Source of the DNA: Lentzea guizhouensis
GTDB lineage: Bacteria; Actinomycetota; Actinomycetes; Mycobacteriales; Pseudonocardiaceae
DNA length: 64,000 nucleotides
Assembly: GCF_001701025.1 (NCBI RefSeq)
Contig: NZ_CP016793.1
Location: 6,882,001-6,946,000 of the forward strand
Direction of reading: 5' to 3'
Shown here: positions 49,373-56,741 of the stretch, in pieces
How positions within the stretch are numbered: the first letter of the stretch is position 1
Layout of the letters: the number at the start of each line of letters is the position of its first letter
The notes under the pieces: generated by a model
What the model saw: only the letters and a program-made list of their open reading frames with translations
Told to the model about the DNA's origin: nothing
Database searches by the model: none
Translations under genes and position numbers: made by a program

Positions 49373-51820
49373 ATGATGGAGCGCCAGACGTTGCACGACG
49401 GGTGGCAGCTGAGCGTGGTCGCGGGACCCGCGCCCGACTCGTTGCGGGGCGTCCGCGTGCCGGCCGTCGTGCCCGGCAGCACGCACCTGGACCTGCTGGC
49501 CGCCGGGCACGTCGAGGACCCGTTCCTCGACCGGGCCGAGGAGTCGCTGCGGTGGATGCACCGCACGGAATGGCGGTACGACACGGTGTTCGATGCGTCG
49601 GTCGCTCCCGGCGAACGGGCCGACCTGGTGTTCGAGGGGCTCGACACGATCGCCGCGGTGCAGCTGAACGGCGTGCTGGTCGGGACGGCGCAGAACATGC
49701 ACCGCACGCACCGGTTCGATGTGCGTGAAGCGCTGGCCGACGGCACCAACGAGCTGGTCGTGACGTTCGGCTCCGCGCTTACCTGGGCGCAGGAGGTGGA
49801 GGGACGGCTGGGCCGGCGCGACCACGCCTACCCGCACCCGTTCAACATGATCCGCAAGATGGCCTGCTCGTTCGGCTGGGACTGGGGCCCCGACCTGCAG
49901 ACCGCCGGCATCTGGAAGCCGGTGCGGCTGGAGCGGTGGCACACCGCCAGGCTGGCGTCCGTCCGTCCACTCGTGACGGTCGACCCGGACGGCACCGGCC
50001 GGGTCGAGGTGCACGCCGACGTCGAGCACGCCGATCCCGCCGCCCGGCAACGGTTGTGGCTGCGGGTCGAGGTGAACGGGCAGACCGTCGAGGAGGAGGT
50101 TCTCGATGAGCGGGGCGTGGTCACCGCGCTGGTCCCGGACGCCGAGCTGTGGTGGCCGGTCGGGTACGGCGACCAGCCGCGCTACGACGTGACCGTGTCG
50201 CTGGTGGCGTCGAGCGGAACGGTGGACGAGTCACGGCACCGCGTCGGGTTCCGGACGATCACCGTGGACGTCGAACCGGACGAGATCGGCACCCCGTTCA
50301 CGTTCGTCGTCAACGGCAGGCGGATCTTCGCCAAGGGCGCCAACTGGATCCCCGACGACCACTTCCTCACCCGGATCACCCGCGACCAGCTCGCCCGCCG
50401 GGTCGACCAGGCCGTCGCCGCGAACATGAACATGCTCAGGATCTGGGGCGGCGGGATCTACGAGTCCGACGACTTCTACGACGTCTGTGACGAACGCGGT
50501 GTGCTGGTGTGGCAGGACTTCCTGTTCGCCTGCGGCGCCTACCCCGAGGAAGAACCGCTGTGGAGCGAGGTCGAGGCCGAGGCGCGCGAGCAGGTGGCGC
50601 GGCTGACCTGGCGGCCGTCGCTGGCGCTGTGGAACGGCAACAACGAGAACCAGTGGGGCTTCGCCGACTGGGGCTGGCAGGAGCAGCTCGACGGCCGGAC
50701 CTGGGGCCTGCGCTACTACACCGAACTGCTGCCCGCCATCGTCGCCGAGCTGGACCCGACCCGGCACTACGCGCCCGGCAGCCCGCACAGCCGCGGCGAG
50801 GTGCACCCCAACGACGCCGGCCACGGCACCCGGCACGAGTGGGAGGTGTGGAACCGGGTCGACTACCGGCACTACCGCGACCACGTGCCGCGGTTCTGCT
50901 CGGAGTTCGGCTTCCAGGGCCCGCCCACGTGGTCGACGCTCACCCGCTGGGTCCACGACGAGCCGCTCACGTCGACCTCCCCTGGGTTCCTCGCGCACCA
51001 GAAGGCCGAGGACGGCAACGGCAAGCTCGACCGGGGACTGGCCGCCCACCTGCCGAACCCCGCCGAGTTCGCCGACTGGCACTGGGCGACCCAGCTCAAC
51101 CAGGCCCGCGCGGTGGCGTTCGGGGTCGAGCACTTCCGGTCGTGGTGGCCGCGCACGGCGGGCGCGCTGGTGTGGCAGCTCAACGACTGCTGGCCCGCGA
51201 CCTCGTGGGCCGCGGTCGACAGCGAGGAACGCCGCAAGCCGCTCTGGTACGCGTTGCGCCACGCCTTCGCGCCCCGGTTGCTGACCGTGCAACCGCGGGA
51301 CGGCCGGTCGGTGCTCGTCGTGGTGAACGACCACGACGACGAGTGGTCCGGGGAGGTGCGGGTGGAGCGGCAGACGTTCGCCGGCGAGGTGCTGGAGAAG
51401 GTGTCCGTCCCGTTCACCGTGCCCGCACGGTCGGCAGACACCGTCTCGCTGCCCGATGTCGTCTTCACGCCGGGAGATCCGGCCCGCGAGGTGCTCGTCG
51501 CCACCGCGGACGCCGAACGGGTCGTGCACCCGTTCGGTGAGGACCTGGAAGTGGACCTCGACCCGGCACCGCTCGGCGCGCGCGTGGAGCCGGTGCAGGG
51601 CGGATACCGTGTCGACGTGCGCGCCCGTTCGTTCGCCCGTGACGTGGTGCTGCTGGCCGACCGGGTCGCACCGGACGCTGTGGTGGAGGAGATGCTGGTG
51701 CCGATGCTCGCCGGTGAGTCCCGGTCGTTCGTGGTGCGGACGTCGGTCGCGCTGACCGATCCGGCCGTGCTGGCGGATCCGTCGGTGTTGCGCTGCGCCA
51801 ACGACCTCGGGCAGGTCTGA
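49373..51820 (+). CDS. GH2 beta-mannosidase
   Basis: An 815-residue GH2 enzyme without a signal peptide, so cytoplasmic. Sugar-binding, Ig-like and TIM-barrel domains occur in order. SFGWDWGPDLQTAGIWKPV is typical of beta-mannosidases. The acid/base is E425 in WNGNNEN and the nucleophile is E511 in CSEFGFQ. It removes mannose from the non-reducing end of beta-1,4-manno-oligosaccharides. GAGG precedes two adjacent ATGs (49373 and 49376); the second has better spacing. Directly follows the importer and precedes the LacI-like gene with no gap. Confidence 0.93.
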   Translation: MMERQTLHDGWQLSVVAGPAPDSLRGVRVPAVVPGSTHLDLLAAGHVEDPFLDRAEESLRWMHRTEWRYDTVFDASVAPGERADLVFEGLDTIAAVQLNGVLVGTAQNMHRTHRFDVREALADGTNELVVTFGSALTWAQEVEGRLGRRDHAYPHPFNMIRKMACSFGWDWGPDLQTAGIWKPVRLERWHTARLASVRPLVTVDPDGTGRVEVHADVEHADPAARQRLWLRVEVNGQTVEEEVLDERGVVTALVPDAELWWPVGYGDQPRYDVTVSLVASSGTVDESRHRVGFRTITVDVEPDEIGTPFTFVVNGRRIFAKGANWIPDDHFLTRITRDQLARRVDQAVAANMNMLRIWGGGIYESDDFYDVCDERGVLVWQDFLFACGAYPEEEPLWSEVEAEAREQVARLTWRPSLALWNGNNENQWGFADWGWQEQLDGRTWGLRYYTELLPAIVAELDPTRHYAPGSPHSRGEVHPNDAGHGTRHEWEVWNRVDYRHYRDHVPRFCSEFGFQGPPTWSTLTRWVHDEPLTSTSPGFLAHQKAEDGNGKLDRGLAAHLPNPAEFADWHWATQLNQARAVAFGVEHFRSWWPRTAGALVWQLNDCWPATSWAAVDSEERRKPLWYALRHAFAPRLLTVQPRDGRSVLVVVNDHDDEWSGEVRVERQTFAGEVLEKVSVPFTVPARSADTVSLPDVVFTPGDPAREVLVATADAERVVHPFGEDLEVDLDPAPLGARVEPVQGGYRVDVRARSFARDVVLLADRVAPDAVVEEMLVPMLAGESRSFVVRTSVALTDPAVLADPSVLRCANDLGQV

Positions 51821-52666
51821 ATGCGGTCCACGTCCTCCGGAGCGGTCGGGCTGGTGCTGGCCCGGCCGGCCCGGCTGCTCGGCACCGAGCCGTTCTTCAT
51901 GGAGTTCATCGCCGGCATCGAGGAACGCCTCACGCCGCACGACCTGTCGTTGCTGCTGCACGTCGTGCCGGCGCACGACGCGGAGATCACCGCGTACCGG
52001 CGCTGGGCGAGCGGTGGTCTGGTCGACGCCGTGCTGCTGGTGAACCGGACCGTCGTCGACCCGAGACCCGCTGTGCTGCAGGAGATCGGGCTGCCGGCGG
52101 TGGTCGTCGGCGAGCCATCTGCCGACCTGGACGCACCGTCCGTGCGCACCGACGACGCCGGTCCGGTCGCGGAGGCGTTGCGGCACCTGCTGGAGCTCGG
52201 CCACACCCGGATCGCCCGGATCACCGGTCCCGCCGGGCTGCTGCACACCGCGGCCAGGACGTCGGCGCTGGTCGACGGGTGCCGGGAGGCGGGGCTGGTG
52301 CCGACGATCGTGGAGGGCGACTACTCCGAGGAGGCCGGGGCGAAGCTGACGGCGGCGCTGCTGGAACGCGCCGAGCCGCCCACCGCGATCCTGTACGACA
52401 ACGACGTGATGGCCGTGGCCGGCCTGAACACGGCGAAGGAGCGTGGCGTCTCGGTGCCGGGCGAGCTCAGCCTGATCGCCTGGGACGACTCGACGTTGTG
52501 CCGGCTCGCGACGCCCGCGCTCACGACGATGAGCGTCGACGTGCACCAGTTCGGCGTGGCGGTCGCGGAGTCGGTGCTGGAGCTGATCGGCGGCGGGCCG
52601 GTCGCTCCGCGCTGGTCGCCGGCCGCGGCCCTGGTCGCCCGGGACAGCTCGGCCGCTGCTCGCTGA
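51821..52666 (+). CDS. LacI/GalR-type sugar-binding domain protein lacking the DNA-binding domain
   Basis: A 281-residue protein beginning MRSTSSGAVGLVLARP, which is exactly where a LacI regulator changes from hinge helix to ligand core. The core is complete (LELGHTRIARITGP, AILYDNDVMAVAGLN, LSLIAWDDS, LATPALTTMSVD). The ~60-residue HTH and hinge are absent and no remnant exists upstream, because the mannosidase stop is adjacent. It may be an intracellular sugar sensor or a dominant-negative partner of a full LacI protein elsewhere. Or it is a degenerate regulator. Function not known. Confidence 0.85.
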   Translation: MRSTSSGAVGLVLARPARLLGTEPFFMEFIAGIEERLTPHDLSLLLHVVPAHDAEITAYRRWASGGLVDAVLLVNRTVVDPRPAVLQEIGLPAVVVGEPSADLDAPSVRTDDAGPVAEALRHLLELGHTRIARITGPAGLLHTAARTSALVDGCREAGLVPTIVEGDYSEEAGAKLTAALLERAEPPTAILYDNDVMAVAGLNTAKERGVSVPGELSLIAWDDSTLCRLATPALTTMSVDVHQFGVAVAESVLELIGGGPVAPRWSPAAALVARDSSAAAR

Positions 52667-52706
52667 TCTTCGCTCGGTTCGCTCGGCCTCTTTCGCGCGC
52701 CCAGTC

Positions 52707-52722
52707 CTGGGAGCGCTCCCAG
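52707..52722. promoter_or_regulatory. CebR-type operator upstream of mannanase
   Basis: CTGGGAGCGCTCCCAG is a perfect 16-base palindrome that contains TGGGAGCGCTCCCA, the published operator of the cello-oligosaccharide regulator CebR of Streptomyces. It ends about 30 bases before the mannanase start, over the likely promoter or transcript start. Implies LacI-family control. Confidence 0.75.
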
Positions 52723-52753
52723 ATGTTGTGTTTTCTCGGAGAGGACTGTTGTG

Positions 52754-54358
52754 ATGAAACGATTACTGACGCTGTTGAGCGTGCTGCTCGTCGGCTTGTC
52801 GGTGCTCACGGCTCCTTCGGTCGCGCAGCCCGCCGCCGGGTTCCACGTCAGCGGCGGGAGGTTGTACGACGCGACCGGCGCGGAGTTCGTGATGCGCGGG
52901 GTCAACCACGCGCACACCTGGTACACCTCACGCACAACGCAGGCGCTGACCGACCTGAAAGCGTTGCGCTCCAACACCGTGCGCGTCGTGTTGTCCAGTG
53001 GCGACCGGTGGACCCGCAACGACGCTGCTGACGTCGCGAACGTCATCAGCCAGTGCAAGCGCAACCGGCTGATCTGCGTGCTGGAGGTGCACGACACCAC
53101 TGGCTACGGCGAGCAGAGCGGTGCCGTGAGCCTGGCCCGCGCGGTCGACTACTGGATCAGCGTGCAGAGCGCGATGACCGGCCAGGAGGCCTACGTCATC
53201 CTCAACATCGGCAACGAGCCGTGGGGCAACACCGGCGCGTCGGCCTGGACCGCCGACACGAAGTCCGCGATCAGCCGCCTGCGCGCGGCCGGGTTCAGCC
53301 ACACGATCATGGTGGACGCCCCGAACTGGGGCCAGGACTGGTCGTTCACCATGCGCGACAACGCGGCCTCGGTGTTCGCCGCCGACCCGCAGCGCAACAC
53401 CGTGTTCTCCGTGCACATGTACGGCGTGTTCGACACGGCGGCCGAGATCACCGACTACCTGGGCCGGTTCGTCGCGGCGGGACTGCCGATCGTGGTGGGG
53501 GAGTTCGGCCACAACCACTCCGACGGCGACCCGGACGAGAACACGATCTTCTCCTACACGCAGGCGCAGCGGCTGGGTTACCTCGGCTGGTCGTGGAGCG
53601 GCAACGGCGGCGGTGTCGAGTACCTGGACATGGCCACCGAGTTCGACGCGTCCCGGTTGACCAGCTGGGGGCAGCGGATCTTCGACGGTGCCAACGGGAT
53701 CGTGGCGACCTCGCGCGAGGCGGCGGTGTTCGGCGGCGGCTCGGACACCACGGCTCCCACGACGCCCGGGACGCCTGTCGTGTCCGGTGTGACGGGCACG
53801 GGCGCGTCGCTGGCGTGGACGGCGTCGACCGACGCGGTCGGGGTGACCTCGTACCAGGTCGTGCGGATCTCCGGCGGGGCGGAGTCGGCGCTGACCAGTG
53901 TCGCCAGTGCTTCGGCTGCTCTGACGAACCTCAGCCCGTCCACCTCGTACACGGTGGCGGTGTACGCGTTGGACGCGGCGGGGAACCGTTCCGGGCGATC
54001 GCCGTCGGTCACGTTCACCACCGGTAGCGCGCCTGCTGGGGCGTGCGCGGTCACGTACCGGGTCACCGGGCAGTGGCAGGGCGGGTTCCAGGGCGACGTG
54101 AAGGTGCAGAACACCGGCACGGCGGCCGTGAACGGCTGGGCGTTGCGCTGGACGTTCGCGAACGGCCAGACGGTGACGCAGATGTGGAACGCCACGCCGA
54201 GCCAGTCCGGTGCGGCGGTGACCGCGTCGAACGTGGCCTACAACGCGGCGATCCCCGCCGGTGGGTCGGTGTCCTTCGGGTTCACCGGTGCGTGGAACAG
54301 CACCAACGCGGTGCCGGGCGCGTTCACGTTGAACGGCGCGGCCTGCTCGTCGGTGTGA
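52754..54358 (+). CDS. Secreted GH5 beta-mannanase with FN3 and CBM2 domains
   Basis: A 534-residue secreted enzyme. Signal peptide 1-25. Residues ~27-325 form a GH5 catalytic domain in the subfamily of bacterial mannanases (GFHVSGGRLYD, FVMRGVNHAHTWY, CVLEVHDTTGYGE). Acid/base is E155 in NIGNEPWG and nucleophile E250 in VVGEFGHN. Then an FN3 module (~335-420) and a CBM2 cellulose-binding module (~430-534, with conserved tryptophans). It would cut beta-mannan while anchored on plant cell walls. GGAGAGG precedes a GTG (52751) and this ATG. Codon 4 is TTA (52763-52765). Ends at a terminator. Confidence 0.92.
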   Translation: MKRLLTLLSVLLVGLSVLTAPSVAQPAAGFHVSGGRLYDATGAEFVMRGVNHAHTWYTSRTTQALTDLKALRSNTVRVVLSSGDRWTRNDAADVANVISQCKRNRLICVLEVHDTTGYGEQSGAVSLARAVDYWISVQSAMTGQEAYVILNIGNEPWGNTGASAWTADTKSAISRLRAAGFSHTIMVDAPNWGQDWSFTMRDNAASVFAADPQRNTVFSVHMYGVFDTAAEITDYLGRFVAAGLPIVVGEFGHNHSDGDPDENTIFSYTQAQRLGYLGWSWSGNGGGVEYLDMATEFDASRLTSWGQRIFDGANGIVATSREAAVFGGGSDTTAPTTPGTPVVSGVTGTGASLAWTASTDAVGVTSYQVVRISGGAESALTSVASASAALTNLSPSTSYTVAVYALDAAGNRSGRSPSVTFTTGSAPAGACAVTYRVTGQWQGGFQGDVKVQNTGTAAVNGWALRWTFANGQTVTQMWNATPSQSGAAVTASNVAYNAAIPAGGSVSFGFTGAWNSTNAVPGAFTLNGAACSSV

Positions 54359-54364
54359 GGTCGT

Positions 54365-54395
54365 GGTGCCGGGCGCTGCTCAGGCGCCCGGCACC
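54365..54395. terminator. Bidirectional terminator, mannanase/GNAT
   Basis: GGTGCCGGGCGC (54365-54376) and GCGCCCGGCACC (54384-54395) form a 12-base-pair stem with a 7-base loop between convergent genes. The GNAT stop codon lies in the loop. Confidence 0.8.
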
Positions 54396-54895
54396 AGCTC
54401 CTTGTGGAAGACGAGGAAGTCGCACGGGCAGGCCAGCTTCGGCACCAGCGCGGGGTAGTCGTCGGCCAGGTCGCCCGTGCGCACGACCCGGTAGCCGATG
54501 CGGGTGTACCAGTCGCGCAGGAACTCCTTGACGGGGTGCTTCCACGTCTGCGGGACGAGGAGCTCCAGCTGCATGTGGGACAGGTCGTTGTCGCGCGCCC
54601 ACTGTTCGGCGAAGGCGACGAGATCGCGACCGACGCCCGTGCCGCGTGCTTCCGGTGCGGCGACGAGCATGCCGAACTCGCCGGTGGTGTCGTTCAGCTG
54701 CTGGACGCGAACGGCGCCGATGACCTTGTTCCGGTGCTCGACTGCGATCTGGCCGGCCTTGATGAGGGTCTTCACCTCGGCCTCGGAGGTCCTGGCGGCG
54801 CCGTCCTTCCAGAGCCCGGCCTCGGCGTCGGCGTAGACGCGGTTGGTGAGGCCGGCGATCTCGGCGGCCAGGCCGGTGTCGCTCGTGATGGTCAC
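54380..54895 (-). CDS. GNAT-family N-acetyltransferase
   Basis: A 171-residue GNAT protein with the acetyl-CoA loop EARGTGVGRDLVAFAEQWA and the later FLRDWYTRIGYRVVRTGDL, the usual final strands. It transfers an acetyl group to an amine of unknown identity. Start is the GTG at 54895, which overlaps the stop of the upstream gene (GTGA); a GTG one codon earlier is possible. The coupling suggests a two-gene transcript with the membrane protein upstream. Confidence 0.85.
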   Translation of the reverse strand: MTITSDTGLAAEIAGLTNRVYADAEAGLWKDGAARTSEAEVKTLIKAGQIAVEHRNKVIGAVRVQQLNDTTGEFGMLVAAPEARGTGVGRDLVAFAEQWARDNDLSHMQLELLVPQTWKHPVKEFLRDWYTRIGYRVVRTGDLADDYPALVPKLACPCDFLVFHKELVPGA

Positions 54896-55908
54896 CACGG
54901 CGACGGCTGGTTCGTCTCGGCGAGCTTCTTGGCGTGCTGCAGCACACCGAGCTCGCGCAGCATCCGGTCGCGCTGGGCGGTGTCGTGGGCGACGTGCGAG
55001 GCGTGCAGCGCCTTGCGCAGCCGGGACGTCCGGAAGGGCGTCCACCGGCTCGCGATGGCGAGCTTGGCGGCCCGCAGCGCGGCACGGTCACGGGTGCGGG
55101 CCAGCGCGTCGCGGTGGTCGTCGCCGAGGCCGAGGAGTGAAAGGCACCGTTCGCGCAGCTCGCGGCCGACGCGCGCCCAGGTGGTGGTCTTGTGCCGGGT
55201 GGCGCGGATCTCGATGCCGAGCGCGAGGTGCAGCATCACCAGCCCCAGCACGGGTCCGAGCAGCACGCGGGCGGTGCCGGCGACCGGGCCGGACAGGCTG
55301 AGTGCGGCGAACGCGGCGAAGGCGGTGAGCGCCCAGGCGACGAGCCGGGCCGGACCGGGCCTGCCGTCGCGGCGGACGCCTCCGCGCATGGCCCAGCCGC
55401 AGGCGACGAGGGCGGCCTCCATGACGGAGAAGAGGGCGACGCGCTCCCAGGTGTCGGTGATGCCGAGGCGTTGCTCGAAGAAGCGCCACGACGTGTCGAC
55501 GCTGACGCCGATGCTGAGGAGGGCGACGAGGTAGAAGCCCTTGGCACCGGCGGGTTCGGTGGTGGCGGGGGAGTGGCCGGGTCCGGGATCGGGTTCGGCG
55601 GGTGCGAACGTGTCGGCGAGGGCCGCGGCTTCCGCCTCTTCCAGCTTCGCGATCAGCTCCGGCGTCAACGGGATGTGGCCGCTGGTGTCGGTGATCCCGT
55701 TGCGGGCGCGCCAGTCGTTCACGATCGGCGCGGCGTACGACCTGGCCGGCACCTGCTGGCCCTTCTTGCTGAGCCAGCGGCGGACGTCCTCCACCGAGCT
55801 GCCGCGCGGCATGTGGTCCAGCGCGTAGAGGATCTGCTCCTTCTTGGTCCTGAGCCGGTCCAACTCGGCCTCGTGGTCGGTGGCGAGGCCGACCTCGTCC
55901 GTGCTCAC
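54892..55908 (-). CDS. DUF2637-like multi-spanning membrane protein
   Basis: A 338-residue protein with three parts: a charged N-terminus with an HTH-like stretch (VEDVRRWLSKKGQQVPARSY, residues ~38-60), four or so hydrophobic segments (~125-240, including SVMEAALVACGWAMRGGVRR), and a basic helical C-terminus. The ALVACGWAMR segment resembles DUF2637 proteins, which are frequent in actinobacterial conjugative and integrative elements (Spd-like). No other transfer genes are visible. Role unknown; could be a leftover of an integrated element. Confidence 0.6.
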   Translation of the reverse strand: MSTDEVGLATDHEAELDRLRTKKEQILYALDHMPRGSSVEDVRRWLSKKGQQVPARSYAAPIVNDWRARNGITDTSGHIPLTPELIAKLEEAEAAALADTFAPAEPDPGPGHSPATTEPAGAKGFYLVALLSIGVSVDTSWRFFEQRLGITDTWERVALFSVMEAALVACGWAMRGGVRRDGRPGPARLVAWALTAFAAFAALSLSGPVAGTARVLLGPVLGLVMLHLALGIEIRATRHKTTTWARVGRELRERCLSLLGLGDDHRDALARTRDRAALRAAKLAIASRWTPFRTSRLRKALHASHVAHDTAQRDRMLRELGVLQHAKKLAETNQPSPW

Positions 55909-56000
55909 TGGGGATCTCCGTCCGTTGCGCGATGTGCAGGGGGCACGCGACGCGGGAACCCTACCCGGCTACGGGGCGTGAACATCATCAGGTTTTCGCG

Positions 56001-56031
56001 TTGACACTGTCATCGTGACAGTGTCACTATC
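56001..56031 (+). promoter_or_regulatory. MerR-type promoter with operator in an elongated spacer
   Basis: TTGACA (56001-56006) is a perfect -35. Overlapping its end begins a perfect inverted repeat with 10-base arms GACACTGTCA (56003-56012) and TGACAGTGTC (56016-56025) around TCG. ACTATC (56026-56031) as -10 gives a 19-base spacer, the hallmark of MerR-activated promoters. The transcript would start close to the GTG, so it may be leaderless. Confidence 0.75.
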
Positions 56032-56036
56032 TTCGT

Positions 56037-56741
56037 GTGTGGACGCTCGACGAGTTGCTGGAACGTGTCTCCGCCGCCTTGGCCGCGGAGTACCCCGGCG
56101 CACCCAACGGCCGGGTGCGCGACGTGCCCGACCGCCGCGCCGTCCGCTGGTACGCGACGACGGGGCTGGTGGACCGGCCCTCGGCGATGCGCGGCCGAAC
56201 GGCTTTGTACGAGCGGCGCCACCTGCTCCAGCTGGTGGCGCTGAAGAGACTGCAGGCGGAGGGGAGGACGCTGGCCGACATCCAGGCCGAGCTCGCGGGC
56301 GCGACCGATCAGGCGCTGGCGGCGCTGGCCCGTGTGCCGGAGGGGCTGCTGGACCTGGGGGACCCGGTGCCGGAACCTGCTCCGGCGCGGGAGGCGGTGC
56401 GGCCGCGCTTCTGGGCCGAACCCGCTGCTCCACCCGAGCCTGGAGTTCCACCTGCACCCCGCCCGCCGCCCCACCCGCCTCGCGCACCACGGCCGGCTCG
56501 GCAGCGCCGGCTGTCCCGCCCGTGCCCACCGTTCCGCCAACGCCACCGCCCGCCCGCACCGCCGTCCGCCGCCCGCCCGGCCACGCTGCTCACCGGCGTC
56601 GCGCTCGGCCACGGCGCCGTCCTCCTCACCCCCGGCTCGCCCACCGCCACCGACCTCGCCGACATCGCGGCCGCCGCCGCCCCGCTGCTCGACCTGCTCG
56701 CCGCGCGCGGCCTGCTCGTCAACGAAAGGGAAACGCCATGA
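56037..56741 (+). CDS. MerR-family regulator with proline-rich linker
   Basis: A 234-residue regulator. The MerR winged helix covers residues ~1-75 (RAVRWYATTGLVDRPSAM, GRTALYERRHLLQLVALKRL). Residues ~105-180 are a Pro/Arg-rich linker, followed by a short C-terminal domain (~185-234). The linker reads equally well in another frame (PAVPPVPTVPPTPPPA), so a pair of compensating indels there is possible. GTG start directly at the promoter. ATGA overlap with the VIT/VWA gene: the pair is one operon, probably autoregulated. Confidence 0.85.
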   Translation: MWTLDELLERVSAALAAEYPGAPNGRVRDVPDRRAVRWYATTGLVDRPSAMRGRTALYERRHLLQLVALKRLQAEGRTLADIQAELAGATDQALAALARVPEGLLDLGDPVPEPAPAREAVRPRFWAEPAAPPEPGVPPAPRPPPHPPRAPRPARQRRLSRPCPPFRQRHRPPAPPSAARPATLLTGVALGHGAVLLTPGSPTATDLADIAAAAAPLLDLLAARGLLVNERETP

